12,834 nucleotides of DNA from Nitrospirota bacterium (GTDB taxonomy: Bacteria; Nitrospirota; Thermodesulfovibrionia; UBA6902; BMS3Bbin08): assembly GCA_030637135.1 (NCBI GenBank), contig DAOVVO010000028.1:1-12834 (forward strand), in the 5' to 3' direction. Positions 7,579 through 12,834 of the stretch are shown piece after piece. Position 1 is the first letter of the stretch. Every line of letters begins with the position of its first letter. The position numbers and the translations under genes were made by a program. The notes beneath the pieces were generated by a model that had not been told where the DNA came from, did not search any database, and worked only from the letters and a program-made list of their open reading frames with translations.

Positions 7579-7611
7579 GTAAAGCGGGAAAGGGAAAGAC
7601 AGTAGGCAGTA
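7579..7611. repeat. 33-bp direct repeat, copy 2
   Basis: This is the second copy, starting GTAAAGCGGGAAAGG, exactly 140 bp (20 x 7) after the first. The spacing keeps the heptamer phase, which suggests the block arose by duplication or expansion of the array. Confidence 0.85.
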
Positions 7612-7643
7612 AGGAGTAAGCAGTAATAACTGAAAAATCTCTT

Positions 7644-8822
7644 TTATTTTATTGAACCGGGCTTTTCTTTTTTACCAAAGGGGCTCAATTCTCTCAGTTC
7701 TTTGATTATCTTTGGCATCTTTTCAAGTACAAAGTCAATTTCTTCTTCCGTATTATATATACTGAGTGAGAACCTGATAGAGCCATGAATTGCAGTAAAA
7801 GGCACACCCATTGCCCTTAATACGTGAGAGGGTTCGAGAGAGCCGGATGTGCATGCAGAGCCGGAAGATGCGCAGATATTATGTTCATTCAAGCGTAATA
7901 AGATAGCTTCTCCCTCAATATATTCAAATCCAATGTTCGTTGTATTCGGAAGTCTGTTTTCTCTGTCTCCATTGATTTTTGTGTTTGGACATGACTTGAG
8001 AAGTTCCTTTTCAAGCCTGTCTCGCAATGCCTTTATTTTTGTATGTTCGTCATGTACATGTTTTTTTGCAAGTTCGCAGGCTTTGCCAATGCCGATGATT
8101 GAAGCAACGTTTTCAGTGCCAGCCCGTCTGCCTTTCTCCTGGTGTCCGCCAATTAAATAAGGGGAGAACCTTGTTCCTTTACGAATATAGAGGGCTCCAA
8201 CGCCTTTTGGTGCGTGGAGCTTATGTCCTGAGAGTGATACCATATCAACCGGAAGTTTCTTTACGTCCAGTGGAATCTTTCCGGCCGCCTGTATAGCGTC
8301 TGTATGTAAAAGAACTCCCTTAGACTTGACCAGTGCTGCAATTTCATCTATGGGAAAAATTACCCCCGTTTCATTGTTGGCATACATGATAGATACAATC
8401 GCGGTATTATCCGTAATTGCAGATTTTAATTCTCCAGGTTTTAATCGTCCGAGTTTATCAACGGGAAGAAAAGTGACCTCATAGCCTCTTCTTTCCATTG
8501 TCTTGCAGAAGTTGAGAATAGCTGAATGTTCAACTTTTGTTGTTATAATATGTCTTTTTTGGGGATTAGATAAAAGGGCGCTCATGACAGCAGTATTGTC
8601 ACTCTCAGTGCCGCAGCTTGTGAAGAGTATCTCCTCAGGTTCTGCATTTATTAATTCTGCGACACGTTCTCTCGCATCTTCTATTCTTCTGTGAATCTGA
8701 CCACCAAAAGTATGCATACTTGACGGGTTTCCATAAAGACTTCCGTAGTATGGGAGCAGCGCCTCGATGACTTCCTCGGCTACCTTTGTTGTGGCATTAT
8801 TATCTAAATAAATTACGTTCAA
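7644..8822 (-). CDS. nifS: Cysteine desulfurase NifS/IscS
   Basis: This PLP enzyme converts cysteine to alanine and passes the sulfur as a persulfide to the scaffold protein. The 392 residues match the family length. It begins with the conserved IYLDNNATT (4-12) and has H99 in KVEHSAIL (stacks on PLP), D175 and Q178 in HTDAIQAAG, the PLP-lysine K201 in SGHK, and the catalytic C324 in SSGSACTSGSLEPSHVL. The SSGSACxSG loop without insertion is that of group I desulfurases. The start is TTG at 8822-8820, overlapping the nifU stop as TTGA. It is therefore translated by coupling to nifU, the scaffold it serves. No terminator is obvious before the heptamer repeats downstream. Confidence 0.95.
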   Translation of the reverse strand: MNVIYLDNNATTKVAEEVIEALLPYYGSLYGNPSSMHTFGGQIHRRIEDARERVAELINAEPEEILFTSCGTESDNTAVMSALLSNPQKRHIITTKVEHSAILNFCKTMERRGYEVTFLPVDKLGRLKPGELKSAITDNTAIVSIMYANNETGVIFPIDEIAALVKSKGVLLHTDAIQAAGKIPLDVKKLPVDMVSLSGHKLHAPKGVGALYIRKGTRFSPYLIGGHQEKGRRAGTENVASIIGIGKACELAKKHVHDEHTKIKALRDRLEKELLKSCPNTKINGDRENRLPNTTNIGFEYIEGEAILLRLNEHNICASSGSACTSGSLEPSHVLRAMGVPFTAIHGSIRFSLSIYNTEEEIDFVLEKMPKIIKELRELSPFGKKEKPGSIK

Positions 8823-9652
8823 TTTGATTTTACCGTCAATTCTTCACTTACGAGTTCTCTCAGTTTTTTTTCTACATCTTTCAGTGTAACATTTGCCATG
8901 AGACATTCTGTGCACATTGCCCTAAGCGCCACTATGACTTTGTTTCCCTCCACATCTATTAGTTCTATGTTACCGTTGTGCGCTTGAAGCAGAGGGCGTA
9001 TTTCTTTGTCAATAACTTCCTGTATCAGAGCAATCTTCTGGATATTCGTGAGTTTCTTTTGTGGTTTCGCAGGCTCTTCAATGGTTTTTTTAGCCCGTTC
9101 TTCTCTGAGTATTTCTTCGATTTCTGGTATGCATTCACCGCAACCTCCTCCTGCTTTAGTGAAGTTTGTAATATCATCAACAGTTTTCAGGTTGTTTTCA
9201 ATAATAGCACGTCTGATTTTTTTATCTGTAACATCAAAACATTTACAGACTATTCCTCCTTCTTCAACCCTCGGAGGTTTTATCCCCCTGTAATCAGAAA
9301 TGGCTGCTTCAAGTGCTTCACGCCCCATGACTGAACAGTGCATTTTTTCGCGGGGGAGCCCGCCAAGATATTCAGCGATATCTCTATTGGTAATCTTTAC
9401 TGCCTCATCAACGGTTTTTCCTTTTATTAATTCTGTAAGTGCTGTTGATGAAGCAATTGCACTTGCACAGCCAAATGTCTGAAATTTTGCATCTGTAATC
9501 CTGTTTGTTTCCTTGTCTATTTTGAGTGTGAGTTTAAGAGCGTCACCACAGACAATGTTACCCACTTCACCTACTGCATCAGGATTTTCTATTTCACCTA
9601 TATTTTTTGGATGGAGAAATAAATCTTTTACCTTTTCTGAATACTCCCACAT
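8819..9652 (-). CDS. nifU: Fe-S cluster scaffold NifU, full three-domain form
   Basis: NifU assembles Fe-S clusters using sulfur from NifS. Starting at ATG 9652, the 277 residues show all three domains of Azotobacter-type NifU. The IscU-like scaffold has C35 (VCGD), C62 (FGCAS) and C106 (HCSVMG). The central [2Fe-2S] domain has C136/C138 (CKC) and C171/C174 (CGEC). The C-terminal Nfu domain has C247/C250 in CTEC. The GTG at 9667 would add five residues, but family members begin MW-YSEKV, so ATG 9652 is preferred. The Shine-Dalgarno sequence is weak, and a candidate promoter places the transcript start near the ATG itself. nifS follows by TTGA overlap. No nitrogenase genes are nearby, so a general Fe-S role is likely. 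Confidence 0.95.
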   Translation of the reverse strand: MWEYSEKVKDLFLHPKNIGEIENPDAVGEVGNIVCGDALKLTLKIDKETNRITDAKFQTFGCASAIASSTALTELIKGKTVDEAVKITNRDIAEYLGGLPREKMHCSVMGREALEAAISDYRGIKPPRVEEGGIVCKCFDVTDKKIRRAIIENNLKTVDDITNFTKAGGGCGECIPEIEEILREERAKKTIEEPAKPQKKLTNIQKIALIQEVIDKEIRPLLQAHNGNIELIDVEGNKVIVALRAMCTECLMANVTLKDVEKKLRELVSEELTVKSN

Positions 9653-9657
9653 AATTC

Positions 9658-9686
9658 TTTGTAACACAGCCCCATAGTCTTGTCAA
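9658..9686 (-). promoter_or_regulatory. Candidate sigma-70 promoter for nifU-nifS
   Basis: On the - strand, a perfect TTGACA (plus positions 9686-9681) is followed by a 17-base spacer and TACAAA (9663-9658, 4/6 to consensus). The predicted start falls at about the nifU ATG (9652), implying a leaderless or nearly leaderless message. The -35 overlaps the one facing the other way. Confidence 0.4.
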
Positions 9687-9709
9687 GAATCGAAAAAATG
9701 TGATATATT
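9680..9709 (+). promoter_or_regulatory. Candidate sigma-70 promoter for the fmdB-like operon
   Basis: TTGTCA (9680-9685), an 18-base spacer and TATATT (9704-9709) are each 5/6 to consensus. The transcript would start near 9716, giving a leader of about 107 bases. A second -10-like TATAAT lies at 9741-9746, but without a matching -35. Confidence 0.45.
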
Positions 9710-9822
9710 AATAAGTCGTAAATTATAAGTTTTTACATTCTATAATAAAACTATTGAAGGATTAAGCAGCAGAATGACTTAATACTTCAGATTCAGGAAG
9801 ATAAGTTGCTTGGAGGTCAATT

Positions 9823-10137
9823 ATGCCTGTGTATGAATACAAGTGTACAAAATGCGAGAAACAGTTTGAGGTGACACAGAGAATAACCGATGCGCCTCTT
9901 ACTGAATGCGCATCATGCGGTGGAGAGTTAAAAAAGCTTATAACAAATACCTCTTTTGTTCTCAAAGGCAGTGGCTGGTATGTGACGGATTATCCTTCGC
10001 CTGAGAGGAAAAAGGCTCAGGAGCGAGACAAGCCTGCCAGCACAGAGAAAGAGAAAAAAACAGAGAAAAAGTCAGAGAAGAAGCCCGAGAAAAAGACTGA
10101 AGCGCCTCAAAAAACAGAAGTTGCTCACACAAAGTGA
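9823..10137 (+). CDS. FmdB-family zinc ribbon protein
   Basis: This is a small zinc ribbon of the FmdB / CxxC_CxxC_SSSS family, whose function is uncertain despite the 'regulatory protein' name. The 104 residues begin with the family signature MPVYEYKCTKC. Zinc ligands are C8, C11, C29 and C32. A conserved hydrophobic end FVLKGSGWYVTDYPS follows (about 45-59). From about residue 60 on, the protein is a low-complexity Lys/Glu tail with KTEKKSEKKPEKK repeats, presumably disordered; such tails vary within the family. The ribosome binding site is strong (GGAGGT at 9812-9817). It overlaps the next gene as GTGA, so the two are likely translated together. Confidence 0.9.
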   Translation: MPVYEYKCTKCEKQFEVTQRITDAPLTECASCGGELKKLITNTSFVLKGSGWYVTDYPSPERKKAQERDKPASTEKEKKTEKKSEKKPEKKTEAPQKTEVAHTK

Positions 10138-10892
10138 TAAAGCCGTACATCAATGTTCCTCTTGATAAATTAGGGAAATACCTCTCTTTTATAAGAAAAG
10201 AAGAGCTGAATCTTGAGATTTATTTCGGCTCCATAAAATTTGATAGTCTAAAAAAGAAGGATATAATCAAGTTAAAAAACAGACTTGATTATAATCCACA
10301 GCTTACACTTCACGCCCCGTTCATGGATTTATCTCCCGGTGCAGTTGATCCGAGGGTCAGGGAGTTAACGATTCAGCGGTTTTCTCATGTCCTTGATTTC
10401 GCAGAGATTTTACAGCCAAAGGTAGTTGTATTTCACTCCGGCTATGAAAAGTGGAAATATGACGGCAGGGTAGATATATGGCTTAAGGGGTGCCTGAAGA
10501 CATGGATTCCGTTGAATAAAAAAGCTTCAGACTTGGGTGTTAAAATAGCTATAGAAAATATATTCGAAGATGAGCCTTCAAATCTTAAACTGTTAATAGA
10601 AGAAATAAATTCAAAAAATTTCGGATTGTGCTTTGACACTGGACATTTCCATCTTTTTTCAAAAATGCTCCTTTCAGACTGGCTCGATATTATAAAGCTG
10701 TATATTATTGAACTTCACCTCCATGACAATCTGAGAATCAAAGATTTACATCTCGCAATAGGAGAAGGCAGTTTTGATTTTAGGACGTTATTCAGAAAAC
10801 TGCAGGGGAAAAACTTAATTTATACCATTGAGGCTCATTCAAAAGAGGGAGTGATAAAGAGCATGGAGAGATTGAGAGGATATCTCAAATAA
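10134..10892 (+). CDS. Xylose isomerase-like TIM-barrel protein (sugar isomerase/AP endonuclease 2 family)
   Basis: This is a metal-dependent TIM barrel of the sugar phosphate isomerase/epimerase and AP endonuclease family 2 superfamily. The 252 residues carry likely metal ligands in strand-end positions: H60 (LHAPF), H101 (VFHSGYEKW), E141 (IAIENIF), D168 and H171 (FDTGHFH), H195/H197/D198 (ELHLHDN), H206 and E233 (TIEAHS). These suit a di- or trinuclear metal site, so the enzyme should be active. Its substrate, a sugar or damaged DNA, cannot be told from sequence. The start is GTG at 10134, overlapping the fmdB-like stop (GTGA), which implies coupling. The gene converges with the methyltransferase on its right. 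Confidence 0.85.
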   Translation: MIKPYINVPLDKLGKYLSFIRKEELNLEIYFGSIKFDSLKKKDIIKLKNRLDYNPQLTLHAPFMDLSPGAVDPRVRELTIQRFSHVLDFAEILQPKVVVFHSGYEKWKYDGRVDIWLKGCLKTWIPLNKKASDLGVKIAIENIFEDEPSNLKLLIEEINSKNFGLCFDTGHFHLFSKMLLSDWLDIIKLYIIELHLHDNLRIKDLHLAIGEGSFDFRTLFRKLQGKNLIYTIEAHSKEGVIKSMERLRGYLK

Positions 10893-10951
10893 AAATTCAG
10901 CTGTGGGACACTCTTTGAAAATTAAAGTTCCTCTAATGGAAGTTTCAATGT

Positions 10952-12070
10952 TTAGAGATATCTTACATTATTTCGTAAAGAAAACCCTCGGAGTTCAGGT
11001 AATCCTTCTCCTTTATACTGAATTATTACCTTATGTGATTCACCCATACCCTGAGGCAACAATAATCCTTTGATCTTTAAGATATGGGCTTCATAATCAG
11101 GAGAATCACCATACAGTTCGGTTATGAGTTCGTCTATTCCGAGAGCTACGAGAAAGGTTCCCTGCGGGCAATAACCGATTGTCTTGAATCCAATCTCATC
11201 TCCCCATCTTTTAAGCGAAGAAAAATTTACGTGTGCAGTTACATCCTGCTTACCGATATTTTTATACGGATTTTCTGTTACCTGGTGTTTGTGATAACAG
11301 AGCAGGGTACCTTTTGTTCGGTCTTCTTCATAATACTCTTGAGCAATATAACCGTAATCAACTGTAAGGAGAAATCCATCTGACAGTGCCTCTGCTATAT
11401 CCCTAAGCCAGTCTTTTATTCTCAAATTTATTTCTGTTCTGTAACCACGAGGTATTTCAACAGAAAAATGCTTAAGGTAATTTATTATATCTATAGAACT
11501 GACATCTTGATATTGTTCAATAAAATAATTTTCATTAAAACTAATAAAAATTTCCTTTAATACGTCTTCCTTCTTAACAAGATGGACTGGAAATGCATCC
11601 AGAAGCTCATTTGAAAAAATACATCCTCTGATACCGTGTAGCTCATTAACAGATGAGACCCAATTTATCTTATCTGAGAAATCAGACAGGAAATTTCTTT
11701 GATTCTCTCTCAACACAGGATTTAGTTCGGCAATTATGTAGTTCAGTGAATGAAAGATGTGCCTGTTTTTTAAATACTCAAGCATATCCTTACACAGATA
11801 TCCTTTGCCTGCGCCTATTTCAACTGCTGAAAAATCAGAAGGTTTTTCCATTATTTCCCACATTTCCTCAAGCTGTTTACCAATAATCATGCCGAATATT
11901 GCATGCAAATGCGAACTGGTGTAGAAATCCCCCTTTCGCCCTATTACGAATTCTGGAGATGTATAGTAACCGAGCCCGGGATAATAAAGAGCCATATCCA
12001 TAAAGGTCTCAAAGGTAATTGGTCCTTGTTTTTTGATTCTCTCGATTATTTTTTGTTCAAGAAGGGTCAT
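10952..12070 (-). CDS. SAM-dependent methyltransferase, MidA/NDUFAF7 family (DUF185, COG1565)
   Basis: This Rossmann-fold protein arginine methyltransferase family is known from mitochondria, where NDUFAF7/MidA is needed for complex I assembly. The bacterial role is largely untested. The 372 residues include the N-terminal family signature (YYPGLGYYTSPEFVIGRKGDF 29-49, then YTSSHLHAIFG), the SAM-binding VEIGAGKG (83-90), SNELLDAFPVH (153-163), and a later DYGY motif. Length is typical. The ATG at 12070 lacks a close Shine-Dalgarno sequence; a GAGGT lies about 16 bases upstream, probably too far. A promoter-like pair just upstream suggests a very short leader. No nuo genes are in the window. 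The family call is firm; the function is inferred from homologues. Confidence 0.88.
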   Translation of the reverse strand: MTLLEQKIIERIKKQGPITFETFMDMALYYPGLGYYTSPEFVIGRKGDFYTSSHLHAIFGMIIGKQLEEMWEIMEKPSDFSAVEIGAGKGYLCKDMLEYLKNRHIFHSLNYIIAELNPVLRENQRNFLSDFSDKINWVSSVNELHGIRGCIFSNELLDAFPVHLVKKEDVLKEIFISFNENYFIEQYQDVSSIDIINYLKHFSVEIPRGYRTEINLRIKDWLRDIAEALSDGFLLTVDYGYIAQEYYEEDRTKGTLLCYHKHQVTENPYKNIGKQDVTAHVNFSSLKRWGDEIGFKTIGYCPQGTFLVALGIDELITELYGDSPDYEAHILKIKGLLLPQGMGESHKVIIQYKGEGLPELRGFSLRNNVRYL

Positions 12071-12080
12071 GCTGAGTGAT

Positions 12081-12109
12081 ACAATACCTCATAGGATTCA
12101 GGGGGTCAA
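12081..12109 (-). promoter_or_regulatory. Candidate promoter for the MidA-like methyltransferase
   Basis: On the - strand, TTGACC (plus 12109-12104, 5/6) is followed by a 17-base spacer and TATTGT (12086-12081, 4/6). The predicted start lies only about 4 bases before the ATG at 12070. Two copies of AGGATTCA (12093-12100 and 12109-12116, 16 bp apart on the + strand) overlap it. Confidence 0.4.
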
Positions 12110-12148
12110 GGATTCACGTTTTTTGGTTCTTCAGCGTACGGGCAAGGC

Positions 12149-12186
12149 GGTGAAATCCATGAAAGATAAAACACCTCACTCATGGA
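12149..12186. other. Inverted repeat with possible pseudoknot pairing
   Basis: TCCATGA (12156-12162) pairs perfectly with TCATGGA (12180-12186) across a 17-base loop. GGTG (12149-12152) can pair with CACC (12172-12175) inside that loop, giving H-type pseudoknot order. It lies in the 259-bp gap between divergent genes (12071-12329), where I see no convincing coding sequence. It could be a leader RNA, an operator or chance. Confidence 0.3.
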
Positions 12187-12250
12187 GCAAAGCCAATATG
12201 CGATTATGTAAAAAGAAAATAATATTTAAGCATTTATTGAGAATTATCTA

Positions 12251-12259
12251 TGATATACT
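12251..12259 (+). promoter_or_regulatory. Extended -10 promoter for the flavin reductase-like gene
   Basis: TGATATACT contains TATACT (12254-12259, 5/6 to the -10 consensus) preceded by the TGn extension at 12251-12253. No good -35 is spaced correctly, as expected for an extended -10 promoter. The transcript would start near 12266, leaving a leader of about 64 bases before the ATG. Confidence 0.5.
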
Positions 12260-12329
12260 ATTTTTTTATTCAATAACTAAAAATGCGGACGTATGAAAAG
12301 AGCAAAGAAATCAGAAAAGGAGTGTTACA

Positions 12330-12791
12330 ATGAGCACGTTTGAAAACGTATTCAGGAAGATTCTTAATGGAGTTTTTATTGTAACAACAAAAAAGGGAGA
12401 TAAAATCAATGGAATGACTGCTGTTTGGGTAGCACGGTCATCATTTAAACCTCCGCTTATATCTGTCTCTGTCGGTAAACCCCGGTACAGTCATGACCTG
12501 ATTAAGGAAAGCGGTGTCTTTGCGCTGAACATTCTTTCCAAAAAACAGATTGCTCAGGGAAAACATTTCGGTTTTAAATCCGGCAGAAATACCGACAAAT
12601 TCAAAGATATAGAATATACGACACGCAAAACGGGTTCGCCCATACTTAAAGATAGTGCTGGTTATTTTGACTGCAAGGTCGTTAACTCATGTGATGCAGG
12701 AGATCATACAATTTTTGTGGGTGAAGTACTTGATGCTGAAGCATACGAAGATAAAACCCCCCTTCTTTACGAACACAAAGATTTTTTCTGA
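12330..12791 (+). CDS. Flavin reductase-like, FMN-binding split-barrel protein
   Basis: This belongs to the flavin reductase-like family (PF01613-type), which binds FMN and typically reduces flavins or acts as an oxidoreductase with a partner redox protein. The 153 residues show the N-terminal strand LNGVFIVTTKKGDKINGMTAVWVARSSFKPPLISVSVGKPRYSHDLI in overlapping segments (12-58), FALNILSKKQ (63-72), HFGFKSGRNTDKF (79-91), and the late barrel segment GDHTIFVGEVLDAEAY (123-138). It ends LLYEHKDFF, a normal ending for the family. The ribosome binding site is AAGGAG (12317-12322), 7 bases before the ATG, and an extended -10 promoter lies upstream. The electron donor and physiological partner are not evident. 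Confidence 0.88.
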   Translation: MSTFENVFRKILNGVFIVTTKKGDKINGMTAVWVARSSFKPPLISVSVGKPRYSHDLIKESGVFALNILSKKQIAQGKHFGFKSGRNTDKFKDIEYTTRKTGSPILKDSAGYFDCKVVNSCDAGDHTIFVGEVLDAEAYEDKTPLLYEHKDFF

Positions 12792-12796
12792 GGATT

Positions 12797-12834
12797 ATGA
12801 GGTTCAAACAGGCATTAAAGACGTGCTTTCAAAA
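12797..12834 (+). CDS. Possible start of a next gene, cut by the window edge
   Basis: An ATG at 12797 follows the flavin reductase stop by 5 bases, with GAGG (12790-12793) overlapping that stop. The frame is open for 12 codons to the window end (MRFKQALKTCFQ). This is too short to identify, and an open run of this length is expected by chance. Confidence 0.2.
   Translation, partial: MRFKQALKTCFQ

Larger units (their letters stand above)
7361..7628. repeat. Purine-rich degenerate heptamer repeat region
   Basis: The 307-bp gap between the convergent DUF4870 and nifS genes contains no gene. It is filled with variants of a 7-base unit close to AGTAAGG/C. Clear phased runs are 7371-7391 (AGTAAGG, AGTAAGG, AGTAAGT) and 7601-7628 (AGTAGGC, AGTAAGG, AGTAAGC, AGTAATA). 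The + strand is strikingly purine-rich with very few C residues. GTAGAGAGTAG also recurs at 7525 and 7546, 21 bp (3 x 7) apart. The ORFs that cross this region are low-complexity artefacts. It resembles the short tandem heptamer repeats known from cyanobacteria and other phyla. I cannot tell whether it is a mobile repeat family. Confidence 0.85.

Noticed and set aside
7361..7628. CRISPR array
   Set aside because: The repeats are short, degenerate and contiguous, with no regular unique spacers, and no cas genes are nearby.
9653..9667. GTG start at 9667 for NifU
   Set aside because: NifU proteins begin with the MW-YSEKV segment encoded from ATG 9652; the extra five residues are not conserved.
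10893..10951. Bidirectional terminator between the TIM-barrel and methyltransferase genes
   Set aside because: The only dyad (AAAGTTCC / GGAAGTTT, about 10922-10944) is 4 bp plus 3 bp with a mismatch and no clear T-run, too weak to call.
12033..12296. 87-codon + strand ORF in the gap before the flavin reductase
   Set aside because: Its first part is antisense to the start of the MidA-like gene, it has no plausible ribosome binding site, and the residues do not resemble any family.
12781..12834. Frameshift at the T6 run that would extend the flavin reductase into an open, coding-looking frame (SEDYEVQTGIKDVLSK)
   Set aside because: The protein already ends like family members (LLYEHKDFF), so a frameshift is not needed; 18 open codons are too few to judge.
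1..12834. tRNA, rRNA, insertion sequence, phage or defence genes
   Set aside because: No cloverleaf-like sequence, transposase motifs, terminal inverted repeats or defence domains were seen on either strand by reading; a computed scan was not possible.

Overview
This is an AT-rich (roughly 40% GC by eye) stretch of bacterial chromosome made almost entirely of housekeeping genes. The gene content points to a Gram-negative-type, probably anaerobic or microaerophilic bacterium: a nif-type NifU/NifS pair, an FmdB zinc ribbon, a MidA-like methyltransferase, a type IV prepilin peptidase and short heptamer repeats. My best guess is Nitrospirota (Thermodesulfovibrio-like) or the former Deltaproteobacteria. 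There is no rRNA or other phylogenetic marker here, so this is an inference from gene style only.

Layout. (1) Positions 1-6326 hold a tightly packed + strand run: a terminator-like leader hairpin, rimP, nusA, recG, a small unknown helical protein, a prepilin peptidase and a membrane PAS histidine kinase. Gaps are 31 bp or less and there are two overlaps, so this is probably one transcription unit. lapA follows 79 bp later with its own strong ribosome binding site. (2) Positions 6718-7336 hold a non-coding stretch, with a possible overlapping micro-ORF, and a DUF4870 membrane protein. (3) Positions 7337-7643 lie between convergent genes and hold a purine-rich array of degenerate heptamers that includes a 33-bp direct repeat (30/33 identical) spaced exactly 140 bp apart. 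(4) Positions 7644-9652, - strand: nifU then nifS, coupled by a TTGA stop/start overlap, making and delivering Fe-S clusters. (5) Positions 9653-9822 are a divergent promoter region in which the two candidate promoters share one -35 element. (6) Positions 9823-10892, + strand: an FmdB-type zinc ribbon coupled by GTGA to a TIM-barrel sugar isomerase/AP-endonuclease-like protein. (7) Positions 10952-12070, - strand: a MidA/NDUFAF7-like methyltransferase. (8) Positions 12071-12329 hold no convincing gene; promoter-like signals point both ways. (9) Positions 12330-12791, + strand: a flavin reductase-like FMN-binding protein, followed by a possible truncated next gene.

How the genes work together. 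The first operon mixes ribosome maturation (RimP), transcription elongation/termination (NusA) and replication-fork repair (RecG). recG sits directly after nusA, where infB is commonly found. The middle genes concern the cell envelope (PilD-like peptidase, sensor kinase, LapA, DUF4870). NifU/NifS form a complete Fe-S assembly pair with no nitrogenase gene in view. I found no clear new multi-gene defence or mobile system. The best leads are the operon arrangement, the small unknown gene, the heptamer array and the overlapping divergent promoters.
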